A stretch of 17,098 bases of DNA from Phyllobacteriaceae bacterium (GTDB lineage Bacteria; Pseudomonadota; Alphaproteobacteria; Rhizobiales; Rhizobiaceae), in NCBI GenBank assembly GCA_024645155.1, contig JAHEGF010000044.1, positions 1-17,098 on the forward strand, written 5' to 3'. Shown in pieces: positions 7,450 through 13,974 of the stretch. The position numbers and the translations under genes are program-made. The notes beneath the pieces were generated by a model. It saw only the letters and a program-made list of their open reading frames with translations. It did no database searches and was not told where the DNA came from. The number at the start of each line of letters is the position of its first letter. The first letter of the stretch is position 1.

Positions 7450-8534
7450 CCGCTCAACCCCGCAAACAATGTCGGCATGTCGAGCGGGCGGAAGCCGTAA
7501 TGCTTGAGCCAGCGGACATCGGAATTGAAGTAGTCGCGCAGATCCGGCATGCCATACTTCAATGTCGCGATGCGGTCGATGCCCATGCCCCAGGCAAAAC
7601 CCTGGTATTCGTCGGGATCAAGCCCGGACATGGTGAGCACATTGGGGTGGACCATGCCGCAGCCCAAAATCTCCATCCAGTCCGTCCCCTCGCCAAAGCG
7701 TACTTCGCCCGGATTTGATCGGTCGCACTGAATGTCGACTTCCAGGGACGGCTCGGTAAACGGAAAGAAGGACGGGCGAAAACGCATGGCCAGATGCTCG
7801 ACCTCGAAGAAGGCCTTGCAGAACTCGGTCAACACCCACTTCATGTTGGCGACATTGGCCGTCCTGTCTATCACCAGCCCTTCAAGCTGGTGGAACATCG
7901 GCGAATGGGTGGCGTCGGAGTCGCAGCGGTAGGTCTTGCCTGGAATGACAATGCGGATCGGCGGTTTCTGCGCTTCCATGGTGTGAATCTGTACCGGCGA
8001 GGTGTGGGTGCGCAACAACTTGCGCTCGCCGTTGGCACCGGGATTGAAAAAGAAGGTGTCATGCATCTCGCGGGCCGGATGACCGTCGGGGAAATTCAGC
8101 GCGGTGAAATTGTAATAGTCGGTCTCGATGTCCGGGCCCTCGGCAATGGCAAAGCCGAGATCGCCGAATATCGCGGTGATTTCGTCGATGACCTGGCTGA
8201 TCGGGTGAATGCGGCCGCATTCGGCAGGCGCATCGCGTACCGGCAAGGTGACGTCGACCTTTTCCGAAGACAGCCGGGCGTCGATTGCCGCGTCCTTCAG
8301 GCTTTCCCGGCGCGCGGCGATGGCATCGGCGATCCTGTTTTTCAGACCGTTGATGGCGGGTCCGGAAACCTTGCGCTCGTCGGGCGTCATCGTGCCGAGG
8401 CTTTTCAGCAGTTCGGATACGGAACCCTTCTTGCCGAGCGCTGCGACACGCACCGCCTCGATGGCGGCCTCGTCGCCAGCAGCGTCAATTTCGGCAGTCA
8501 GCGTATTTTCAAGTGCGGAAACATCCACGGTCAT
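7446..8534 (-). CDS. pheS: Phenylalanine--tRNA ligase alpha subunit
   Basis: This is the catalytic subunit of phenylalanyl-tRNA synthetase (class II), 362 aa. It activates Phe with ATP and transfers it to the 2'-OH of tRNA-Phe. The N-terminal helical coiled-coil region (1-90) contacts tRNA. The catalytic core follows, with GPDIETDYYNFTALN (133-147) and HPAREMHDTFF (152-162). Motif 2 is around GKTYRCDSDATHSPMFHQLEG (199-219), and motif 3 is GFAWGMGIDRIATLKYG (312-328). The ATG at 8534 has GGAAG upstream, a moderate ribosome binding site. The gene lies only about 21 bases after the end of an intrinsic terminator (8555-8589), so its expression must depend on read-through from rpmI-rplT. The 3' end overlaps the GFA gene by 4 bases. 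Confidence 0.98.
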   Translation of the reverse strand: MTVDVSALENTLTAEIDAAGDEAAIEAVRVAALGKKGSVSELLKSLGTMTPDERKVSGPAINGLKNRIADAIAARRESLKDAAIDARLSSEKVDVTLPVRDAPAECGRIHPISQVIDEITAIFGDLGFAIAEGPDIETDYYNFTALNFPDGHPAREMHDTFFFNPGANGERKLLRTHTSPVQIHTMEAQKPPIRIVIPGKTYRCDSDATHSPMFHQLEGLVIDRTANVANMKWVLTEFCKAFFEVEHLAMRFRPSFFPFTEPSLEVDIQCDRSNPGEVRFGEGTDWMEILGCGMVHPNVLTMSGLDPDEYQGFAWGMGIDRIATLKYGMPDLRDYFNSDVRWLKHYGFRPLDMPTLFAGLSG

Positions 8535-8554
8535 CTTTGTCTTCCGTTTGTCAT

Positions 8555-8589
8555 CAAAAAACCCGCACTGGCTCGGCCAGCGCGGGTTT
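8555..8589 (-). terminator. Intrinsic terminator between rplT and pheS, probable attenuator
   Basis: On the minus strand the outer stem AAACCCGC/GCGGGTTT (8582-8589 with 8559-8566) carries an inner stem CTGGC/GCCAG across one C-A mismatch, with a 3-base loop (8573-8575). Six T residues follow directly (8561-8556). This is a textbook Rho-independent terminator for leftward transcription from rplT. It ends about 21 bases before the pheS ATG, leaving no room for a downstream pheS promoter, so partial or regulated read-through is expected. Confidence 0.85.
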
Positions 8590-8606
8590 CCCGTTTGATC
8601 CTTCAG

Positions 8607-8636
8607 GAAAGCGCTGGTTTAGGCGACAGCGCTTTC
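8607..8636 (-). promoter_or_regulatory. Hairpin across the rplT stop codon, candidate anti-antiterminator of a pheST attenuator
   Basis: On the minus strand, GAAAGCGCTG (8636-8627) and CAGCGCTTTC (8616-8607) form a perfect 10-bp stem with a 10-base loop that contains the rplT TAA. The 5' arm is the coding sequence for the last residues of L20. The segment CCAGCGC at the 3' arm (8617-8611) is also exactly complementary to GCGCTGG in the 5' arm of the terminator (8583-8577). Three mutually exclusive pairings (1:2, 2:3, 3:4) are thus possible. The pairings are seen directly. The regulatory role is inference. Confidence 0.6.
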
Positions 8637-9020
8637 AAAAGCATTCGGCGTGGTGCCCTTGAGATATTCGAGCGCCTTCTTGGCCTCGGTGACGACGGCG
8701 GCAAATGCATCCGGTTCATGAATCGCCATATCGGACAGGACCTTGCGGTCGATCTCGATCCCGGCCTTGTTCATGCCATCGATCAGGCGGCCATAGGTCA
8801 GCCCGTGTTCGCGGGCTGCAGCGTTGATGCGCTGGATCCACAGGGCGCGGAAATTGCGCTTGCGGACGCGGCGGTCGCGCGTCGCATATTGCATCGACTT
8901 CTCGACAGCCTGCTTGGCTATGCGGATGGTGCTTTTGCGGCGGCCATAAAATCCCTTGGCGGCCTTGAGTACTTTCTTGTGTTTGGCATGGGCGGTAACA
9001 CCGCGTTTGACACGTGCCAT
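8619..9020 (-). CDS. rplT: 50S ribosomal protein L20
   Basis: L20 is an early-assembling large-subunit protein that binds 23S rRNA and, in several bacteria, represses its own operon. It is 133 aa. The basic N-terminal half shows MARVKRGVTAHAKHKKVLKAAKG (1-23), YGRRKSTIRIAKQAVEKS (25-42) and RDRRVRKRNFRALWIQRINAAAR (48-70). The globular part continues with YGRLIDGMNKAGIEIDRKVLSDMA (76-99). The ATG at 9020 has the strong ribosome binding site AAGGAG (9029-9034) 8 bases upstream. It follows rpmI by 41 bases. The C-terminal tail (NAFESAVA) extends past the common core. Its codons form one arm of the hairpin at 8607-8636, and the Phe codon (8639-8637) sits just before that arm. Confidence 0.98.
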   Translation of the reverse strand: MARVKRGVTAHAKHKKVLKAAKGFYGRRKSTIRIAKQAVEKSMQYATRDRRVRKRNFRALWIQRINAAAREHGLTYGRLIDGMNKAGIEIDRKVLSDMAIHEPDAFAAVVTEAKKALEYLKGTTPNAFESAVA

Positions 9021-9061
9021 ATCATGATCTCCTTGCGGGTGCGGTCTGTACCGAACGGGGC

Positions 9062-9262
9062 CTAAAGGCTGTTCGGCAGGAACTTCTTGACGAGCTTGGT
9101 ATCAGGTCCGGACAGGACCATGGTGCCGCGGGCGTCGCGAATGAACTTGTTGGAACGTTTGATCATGCCGTGCTGCTTTCCGGCAGCAGCCGCCTTGACC
9201 TTGCCCGTTCCGGTTATCTTGAACCGCTTCTTCGCAGAAGATTTGGTCTTCATCTTGGGCAT
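9062..9262 (-). CDS. rpmI: 50S ribosomal protein L35
   Basis: This is a small basic large-subunit ribosomal protein of 66 aa, the usual length. The sequence MPKMKTKSSAKKRFKITGTG at the N-terminus and KQHGMIKRSNKFIRDARGT in the middle are diagnostic. The ATG at 9262 has GGAG (9270-9273) 7 bases upstream. It is the first gene of the leftward run and is preceded by a promoter candidate (9362-9390) and a leader hairpin (9319-9350). infC is not immediately upstream. An unrelated divergent transporter gene is there instead. Confidence 0.98.
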   Translation of the reverse strand: MPKMKTKSSAKKRFKITGTGKVKAAAAGKQHGMIKRSNKFIRDARGTMVLSGPDTKLVKKFLPNSL

Positions 9263-9318
9263 TTTGCTACTCCATCGGGATTATCGTGCACCTGGACCTG
9301 TCGGGCGCACAGCATTAG

Positions 9319-9350
9319 GGACCGCCACGGCATGCCCTGCCGGGTGGTCC
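9319..9350 (-). promoter_or_regulatory. Strong hairpin in the rpmI 5' leader
   Basis: GGACCGCC (9319-9326) and GGTGGTCC (9343-9350) pair outside a second stem, CGGCA/TGCCG (9328-9332 with 9338-9342), with a 5-base loop. In the leftward transcript the outer stem has one A-C mismatch. It would begin within a few bases of the predicted start of transcription (about 9355). A further GGTCC lies downstream in the leader and could pair alternatively with the 5' arm. In other bacteria L20 represses rpmI-rplT by binding such leaders. That role here is inference. Confidence 0.5.
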
Positions 9351-9361
9351 GGAAGTGCGGG

Positions 9362-9390
9362 CTTATAGCGGCAGGAAAGCAGGTTGGCAA
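9362..9390 (-). promoter_or_regulatory. Candidate rpmI-rplT(-pheST) promoter
   Basis: On the minus strand TTGCCA (9390-9385) is followed after exactly 17 bases by TATAAG (9367-9362), close to the housekeeping consensus. Transcription would start near 9355 and leave a 93-base leader before rpmI. It is the only convincing promoter seen ahead of the seven-gene leftward run. Confidence 0.65.
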
Positions 9391-9519
9391 GGCGTGGACC
9401 GGTCCATATTCCATTTCTTTGTTGCCCACCAGTAAGCACCACCGGCAATCCGGTCCGGCCAGAAAAAATGTTTCGGTTGCGGACTGGAAATACCGGCGGG
9501 CAATGTTACCGTGCCGCCC

Positions 9520-10776
9520 ATGTTCCGGCAGATCATTCCCATCAGTGCATTGTTGTTTGGTTCGGCCCTGCTGCTGATGGCCGGCGGCATCAACGGGCTG
9601 ATCCTGCCGGTACGCGGATCCGCCGAAGGCTTTTCCGCATTTGCGCTCGGGCTGCTCGGTACCGGCTGGGCAATCGGGTATGTATCGGGCTGCCTTTTGA
9701 CACCGCGCCTTGTTGCCAATGTTGGCCACATCCGATCGTTCGGCGTCATGGCATCGATGGCATCCGTCGCCATCCTGTTGTCGCTTGTCTTCCTGTCACC
9801 CGCGGCGTGGATCGTATTGCGCTCGATTTCGGGATTCTGCTTTGCGGGAGCAGCAATGATCGTCGAAAGCTGGCTCAGCGAGCGGGCCGACGCGAATTCG
9901 CGCGGCAAGATTTTCGGCATATACACCATGGTCAATCTGCTGGCGGCAACCGCCGGGCAAATGTCGCTTACCCTGGGCGATACCAAGGGCTATCTTTTCT
10001 TCGTGGTCGGTGCGGTGCTCTACTGCTTGGCTCTGGTGCCGACAGCTATTTCATCGGGCCACTCGCCGAAGCCACTGTTTGCCGTCAAGCTTGATGTTCC
10101 GGCCCTGTGGCGCAATTCGCCGATAGCCGTTTGCGGGGTGTTCCTGGTCGGTATTTCCAACAGCGCCTTTGGCACGCTGGCCGCCGTTTATGCCGATCGC
10201 GTCGGCCTTGTCCTGTCGACAATCGCGCTGTTTACGAGTTTGCCGATCCTGGCCGGCGCGGCTGCCCAAATTCCTGTCGGCATCCTTTCCGACAGGATGG
10301 ACAGGCGCAAGGTGCTTGTCGGAATCGCGGCGCTTGCGATGATCGCCGATGCCGCTTTCATCATACTTCGCCCGGACGGACAGATCACCAACCTGTTGCT
10401 GGTCAGTTTTTTTGGTGCGGCTATTTTTTCGATGTATCCGGTGATTGTCGCCCATGCCAATGACCATGCCGCCGAAGGAACCGGCATCCAGACCAGCGGC
10501 GGATTGCTGATGGTTTTCGGCGTCGGATCTATCATCGGACCGCTGTTGGCCGGAATTGGGATGTCGAGCATTGGCGATTCAGGACTGTTCCTGACGTCGA
10601 TTGCCGCTCATGGCTGTCTTATCGCATTTGCCATCTGGAGGATCAGCATTCGCGCTGCGGTCGCCGGAAAACACAAAGGCGGCTTTGCCATTTCACCGCA
10701 GGCGCGGGCATCGACACCGCAAACCGCCGTTCTGGCAGGAGAAGACTTTGCGCCGGGCGAAGATACGGCCTCGTGA
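9520..10776 (+). CDS. Major facilitator superfamily transporter (YcaD-like)
   Basis: This is a predicted inner-membrane secondary transporter of 418 aa with about twelve hydrophobic helices; the substrate is unknown. The first helix region MFRQIIPISALLFGSALLLMAGGINGLILPVRGSAEGFSA resembles the YcaD group of MFS proteins. LSERADANSRGKIFGIYTMVN precedes helix 5. The cytoplasmic loop between the two halves is near residue 180-200 (SSGHSPKPLF), and the MFS-type GILSDRMDRRKVLVG motif follows in the second half. The ATG at 9520 is preferred over an in-frame GTG at 9511. I see no clear ribosome binding site or promoter in the 129 bases upstream of it to 9391. It is divergent from rpmI and convergent with the adenosine kinase gene (21-base gap). 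Confidence 0.85.
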   Translation: MFRQIIPISALLFGSALLLMAGGINGLILPVRGSAEGFSAFALGLLGTGWAIGYVSGCLLTPRLVANVGHIRSFGVMASMASVAILLSLVFLSPAAWIVLRSISGFCFAGAAMIVESWLSERADANSRGKIFGIYTMVNLLAATAGQMSLTLGDTKGYLFFVVGAVLYCLALVPTAISSGHSPKPLFAVKLDVPALWRNSPIAVCGVFLVGISNSAFGTLAAVYADRVGLVLSTIALFTSLPILAGAAAQIPVGILSDRMDRRKVLVGIAALAMIADAAFIILRPDGQITNLLLVSFFGAAIFSMYPVIVAHANDHAAEGTGIQTSGGLLMVFGVGSIIGPLLAGIGMSSIGDSGLFLTSIAAHGCLIAFAIWRISIRAAVAGKHKGGFAISPQARASTPQTAVLAGEDFAPGEDTAS

Positions 10777-10797
10777 AGTCAAACAAGGACCGGCCTG

Positions 10798-11790
10798 TTA
10801 CAGATACCCCGCCTGGCTTGCTGCCTGGGCCAGGTTTTGCGCCGGGCGCGGTCCGATCTGCTGAATGACCAATGCTGCAGCAAACGAGCCCAGCCGGGCG
10901 CAATGTGTCATGTCAAGGCCATTGGTATAGCCATAAAGAAAACCGGAAGCATAAAGGTCTCCGGCCCCGGTGGTGTCGACGACTTCTTCCACGGGGACAG
11001 CTTCGACCTCGATTGTCTCGTCGCGTGAAACGCAGATCGACCCCTTTTCGGAACGGGTGACCGCGGCGAACAGGCAATCCTGGCGGATACTGTCGACCGC
11101 CAGTTCCAGCGACTCGGTCTGATAGAGCGACTTCAATTCGTGCTCATTGGCAAAAACGATATCGACGGTTCGCGTCCGCATGAGGTCGAGGAACTCGTCG
11201 CGATAGCGGTCGACGCAGAACGGGTCGGACAATGTCATCGCCACTTCGCGCCCGGCGCCGTGCGCTATGCCGGCAGTCAGACGGATTGCATCCTTGGCCC
11301 GCGGCGGGTCCCACAGGTACCCCTCAAAATAGGTGACCCTGGCACTTTCAGCCTTGCTGGCCTCGACGTCCTCGGCGCCGAGCTCAACGCAGGAACCGAG
11401 ATAGGTGTTCATCGAGCGTTCGCCGTCGGGCGTGACAAAGATCATCGAGCGTGCCGTCGGCGGCTCTCCGGCAAGCGGACGCGTATCGAAGGCGACGCCT
11501 TGGGCACGGATATCATGGGTGTAGATGGTGCCGAGGTGATCGTCGGAAACCTTGCCGAAAAACGCAGACCTGCCACCAAAGCTTGCGACGCCTGCGGCGG
11601 TATTTCCGGCGCTGCCACCGGAAGCCTCGATCGCAGGACCCATGCGGCTGTACAGAAGTTCCGCACGGTCCGCGTCAATCAGGTTCATCGAACCCTTGGT
11701 AATCGCATTGGCAATCAGGAAATCGTCGTCGCAGCGTGCGATGATATCAACGATCGCATTTCCGATACACAACACATCATAGTCGCTCAT
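10798..11790 (-). CDS. Adenosine kinase (PfkB carbohydrate kinase family)
   Basis: This is a predicted cytosolic kinase that phosphorylates adenosine to AMP in purine salvage. At 330 aa it is the usual length of alphaproteobacterial adenosine kinases. The PfkB signature 1 is GGSAGNTAAGVASFGGRSAFFGKVSDD (58-84), and signature 2 is DTTGAGDLYASGFLYG (272-287), with D278 as catalytic base and GAGD as anion hole. The N-terminal YDVLCIGNAIVDIIA (4-18) fits this group and not ribokinase. The frame is open further upstream, but the ATG at 11790 has GGAG (11797-11800) 6 bases ahead and begins at the conserved MSDYDVL. It is divergent from the EI24 gene (129-base gap) with no strong promoter recognised. 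Substrate preference cannot be proven by sequence. Confidence 0.88.
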   Translation of the reverse strand: MSDYDVLCIGNAIVDIIARCDDDFLIANAITKGSMNLIDADRAELLYSRMGPAIEASGGSAGNTAAGVASFGGRSAFFGKVSDDHLGTIYTHDIRAQGVAFDTRPLAGEPPTARSMIFVTPDGERSMNTYLGSCVELGAEDVEASKAESARVTYFEGYLWDPPRAKDAIRLTAGIAHGAGREVAMTLSDPFCVDRYRDEFLDLMRTRTVDIVFANEHELKSLYQTESLELAVDSIRQDCLFAAVTRSEKGSICVSRDETIEVEAVPVEEVVDTTGAGDLYASGFLYGYTNGLDMTHCARLGSFAAALVIQQIGPRPAQNLAQAASQAGYL

Positions 11791-11919
11791 TGCAGACTCC
11801 GCATCCGCCGTAACATCCGGGCGCCGTTTAGCCGGAAAACCGTGCCTTGGGAACCCGGAGGCGGCAATTGCTTGCAGGCACGTGCGACTGCGCATATCTG
11901 GAACTCGAAAGGAACCATC

Positions 11920-12630
11920 ATGATCATCGAAGCTGCCCGGCGCGCTGCACGCCAACTCCTGTCGGCACCATTTCGTGCGGTTCTGCTGAAATCCCTGGGC
12001 CTCAGCTTGCTGTTCCTGGTGGCTCTGTGGTTCGGCGCACGCGAGATTTTCGACTGGGTGGCATTGCCCTGGCTCAATACGGCACTGCCGGAATTGCCCA
12101 GCTGGGCCGGATGGCTCGGCGTGGTTCTCGCGGTTGTTGCGGGGCTTGGGCTGGCTCTGGCCCTGGCGCTTCTCGTGGCCCCGGTGACAGCGGGTATCGC
12201 GGCGCTGTTCATCGATGACGTGGCCGACATTGTCGAACGCCGCAATTATCCCGATGATGCACCGGGAACGGCATTACCGGCAGTGCGCGCCGCAATTACC
12301 GGCATCAAATTTTTCGGCGTGGTGGTCGCCGGCAATCTTGTTGCCTTCATTCTCATGTTGGTTCCCGGCATCAATATTATCGCCTTTTTCGTCGTGAATG
12401 CCTATTTGCTTGGCCGTGAATATTTCGAGTTTGCGGCAATGCGCCATCACAGTCCTGCTGAAGCGCGGCAGATGCGGGCGCGCCATTCAACGACCGTGTT
12501 TCTCGCCGGCCTGGTCATCGCCGCTTTTGTCGCGGTGCCAGTGCTCAATCTGGCAACGCCGCTGTTTGCCTCGGCGCTGATGGTGCACCTGCACAAGATG
12601 GTCACTGCCGGCGATACCCCGGCAACGTGA
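11920..12630 (+). CDS. EI24 domain membrane protein (CysZ-like)
   Basis: This inner-membrane protein of 236 aa is related to CysZ, the sulfate permease associated with cysteine synthesis. Alphaproteobacterial members are often labelled sulfate transporter family, but transport is unproven for this branch. Hydrophobic segments lie at about 25-48, 63-97 (long, Leu/Ala/Val-rich), 130-165 and 191-222. The hallmark VNAYLLGREYFEFAAMRHHSPAEARQMR (159-186) follows the third segment. I chose the ATG at 11920 because AAAGGA precedes it and the family-like sequence MIIEAARRAARQLLSAPF starts there; the upstream open frame is antisense to the adenosine kinase gene. It ends 4 bases before the convergent nth stop, and a terminator for it appears to lie inside the 3' end of nth (12636-12670). 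No cys genes are nearby. Confidence 0.85.
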   Translation: MIIEAARRAARQLLSAPFRAVLLKSLGLSLLFLVALWFGAREIFDWVALPWLNTALPELPSWAGWLGVVLAVVAGLGLALALALLVAPVTAGIAALFIDDVADIVERRNYPDDAPGTALPAVRAAITGIKFFGVVVAGNLVAFILMLVPGINIIAFFVVNAYLLGREYFEFAAMRHHSPAEARQMRARHSTTVFLAGLVIAAFVAVPVLNLATPLFASALMVHLHKMVTAGDTPAT

Positions 12631-12634
12631 GCGG

Positions 12635-13390
12635 TCAGACAAACGGCGCCGGCCGGTCTGCAGTTTTTTTGTCGAACTTGCACAAGTCGGCAATGATGCA
12701 GGCCTCGCAATCCGGTTTGCGCGCCTTGCATACATAGCGGCCGTGCAGGATCAGCCAGTGATGGGCATGCAGCATGTACTCACCCGGGATAACCTTGAGG
12801 AGATGCTGTTCAACGGCGTCAACGTCCTTGCCCGGTGCCAGGCCGATGCGGTTTGCAATGCGGAATATGTGGGTGTCGACGGCCATGGTCGGCTGGCCGA
12901 AGGCCATGTTGAGAACGACATTGGCGGTCTTGCGGCCAACGCCCGGCAGTTTGACCAGTGCATCGCGATCTGCGGGAACCTGGCCGCCATGGCCGGCAAT
13001 CAATGCTTGTGATAGCGCGATAACGTTTTTTGCCTTGTTGCGCCACAGTCCGATTGTCCGGATATGATCGCCAAGCCTGTCGACGCCGAGGGCCAGCATT
13101 TTTTCCGGCGTATCGGCAATCCGAAACAGTTCGCGCGTCGCCTTGTTGACCCCGGCATCGGTCGCCTGCGCCGACAACACAACGGCTACCAGAAGCGTAA
13201 ACGGATTGATGTGCTCCAGCTCGCCTTGCGGTTCGGGGTTTTTGGCGGCAAAACGCCGGAAAATCTCGGTGATCTCGGCCTTATCGTATTTCGACCGGGG
13301 AACCGGTTTACGTTTTGTGGGTTTCTTGACCGAAGCCGGTTTCACCGGTTTTGGCGCCTGGTTTCGAATTTTGTTCTTGGGGTTTTGCAT
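12635..13390 (-). CDS. nth: Endonuclease III (DNA glycosylase/AP lyase)
   Basis: This base-excision repair enzyme removes oxidised pyrimidines and cleaves at abasic sites. It is 251 aa, longer than the E. coli protein because of a Lys/Pro-rich N-terminal extension (about 1-35). The helix-hairpin-helix reads LPGVGRKTANVVLN (148-161), with the catalytic Lys at 154. The catalytic Asp is D172 in AVDTHIFR. The 4Fe-4S cluster loop has the correct C-x6-C-x2-C-x5-C spacing (C221, C228, C231, C237). The ATG at 13390 is only 22 bases from the divergent DUF2244 ATG, and I see no ribosome binding site. A promoter candidate (13397-13425) would start transcription at about the ATG itself. The neighbouring HTH-MGMT gene makes this a small DNA-repair cluster. 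Confidence 0.96.
   Translation of the reverse strand: MQNPKNKIRNQAPKPVKPASVKKPTKRKPVPRSKYDKAEITEIFRRFAAKNPEPQGELEHINPFTLLVAVVLSAQATDAGVNKATRELFRIADTPEKMLALGVDRLGDHIRTIGLWRNKAKNVIALSQALIAGHGGQVPADRDALVKLPGVGRKTANVVLNMAFGQPTMAVDTHIFRIANRIGLAPGKDVDAVEQHLLKVIPGEYMLHAHHWLILHGRYVCKARKPDCEACIIADLCKFDKKTADRPAPFV
12636..12670 (+). terminator. Candidate intrinsic terminator of the EI24 gene, inside the nth 3' end
   Basis: On the plus strand CAGAC (12636-12640) pairs with GTCTG (12656-12660), and inside it CGGC (12644-12647) pairs with GCCG (12652-12655) around a 4-base loop. A 3-base AAA bulge is on the left side. After CAG come seven T residues (12664-12670). The hairpin lies 6 bases after the EI24 stop and overlaps the codons for the last nth residues. 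The bulge and the 3-base gap before the T tract weaken it. Confidence 0.5.
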
Positions 13391-13404
13391 CACCGTTCTA
13401 TAAT
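13377..13404 (+). promoter_or_regulatory. Candidate promoter for the DUF2244/HTH-MGMT genes, sharing its -10 with nth
   Basis: TTGGGG (13377-13382), 16 bases, then a perfect TATAAT (13399-13404). The predicted start of transcription (about 13411) is only 2 bases before the DUF2244 ATG at 13413, so the mRNA would be leaderless or nearly so. The -35 box lies inside the nth coding region. The -10 is ideal, but the -35 is only partly consensus. Confidence 0.5.
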
Positions 13405-13425
13405 CACCGGCGATGGCCAAGACAA
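13397..13425 (-). promoter_or_regulatory. Candidate nth promoter, overlapping the divergent promoter
   Basis: On the minus strand TTGTCT (13425-13420), 17 bases, then TATAGA (13402-13397). The -10 hexamer overlaps the plus-strand TATAAT in the shared block TCTATAAT. Transcription would start at about 13390, the A of the nth ATG, implying a leaderless mRNA. The -35 lies inside DUF2244 codons 3-5. Confidence 0.45.
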
Positions 13426-13904
13426 ACATTTCAATCAGCGGCGACGAACCGATTTTCCGCGCATTGCTGACGCCTCACCGGTCGCTTGGCCGCAAGGGCC
13501 TGATGGTGCTGTCGGGGGTCGTGGTGGCCGGCTGCATGGTTTCGGGCATTTTTTTTCTGGCGCTCGGTGCATGGCCGGTATTCGGGTTCTTCGGGCTCGA
13601 TATCGTGCTGATGCTCGGCGCCTTGTGGCTCAACCAGCGGGCGGCGCGTGCCCACGAAATCGTCTCGGTCTCGCGTACCCGTCTGGATATCGACCAGATC
13701 GCACCGTCCGGCAAGGCCAAACACCATCAATTCAACCCGTTCGGCACGCGGTTCGCCGTGTCGCGGCATTCGGAAATCGGGATCACCGCGATGAGGGTGC
13801 TTGGCAGCGGACGCAGCGTAACCATCGGGTCATTTCTCAACCCGGACGACCGGGAAAGTTTTGCAGCAGCCTTCGGTCAGGCGCTGGCAACCGCACGGCG
13901 CTAG
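13413..13904 (+). CDS. DUF2244 family membrane protein
   Basis: This is a small inner-membrane protein of 163 aa and unknown function. It begins with a short polar segment including IFRALLTPHRSLGRKG (14-29). Two closely spaced transmembrane helices follow at about 30-51 and 54-76, joined by the family-typical GAWPVFGFFGLDIVLM. A C-terminal cytoplasmic domain of about 85 residues comes last (HEIVSVSRTRLDI, FNPFGTRFAV, GSFLNPDDRESFAAAFGQAL). The ATG at 13413 is the only sensible start, but no ribosome binding site precedes it, consistent with a leaderless transcript. It lies between nth and the HTH-MGMT gene, an order I recall from other Hyphomicrobiales. The association with DNA repair is contextual only. 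Confidence 0.85.
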   Translation: MAKTNISISGDEPIFRALLTPHRSLGRKGLMVLSGVVVAGCMVSGIFFLALGAWPVFGFFGLDIVLMLGALWLNQRAARAHEIVSVSRTRLDIDQIAPSGKAKHHQFNPFGTRFAVSRHSEIGITAMRVLGSGRSVTIGSFLNPDDRESFAAAFGQALATARR

Positions 13905-13974
13905 CCATGCGCAAGAATCGGGTGGCGGCAATCGCCCCAAGTGTTGATAGTGGGTGCAACGGAGACACAAAACC

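Noticed and set aside
7794..9065. 423-codon plus-strand open frame across pheS and rplT
   Set aside because: It is antisense to pheS and rplT, both unmistakable. It contains no recognisable domain and reflects high-GC codon bias.
9477..9519. TTGCGG and CAATGT as a promoter for the MFS gene
   Set aside because: The -10 match is poor and nothing else supports it.
10812..10838. CCTGGC/GCCAGG hairpin with an 11-base loop followed by TTTT, a possible terminator for the MFS gene inside the adenosine kinase 3' end
   Set aside because: The stem is only 6 bp, the loop is long and the T tract is short, so it is too weak to annotate.
11840..11905. TTGCAG with ATATCT/CATATC as an EI24 promoter
   Set aside because: The spacing (15-16) and the -10 match are both marginal.
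11140..11919. Long open frame on the plus strand upstream of and in frame with the EI24 gene, which would give a 496-residue protein
   Set aside because: Most of it is exactly antisense to the well-supported adenosine kinase gene and has no family-like features. A good ribosome binding site and family-typical start occur at 11920.
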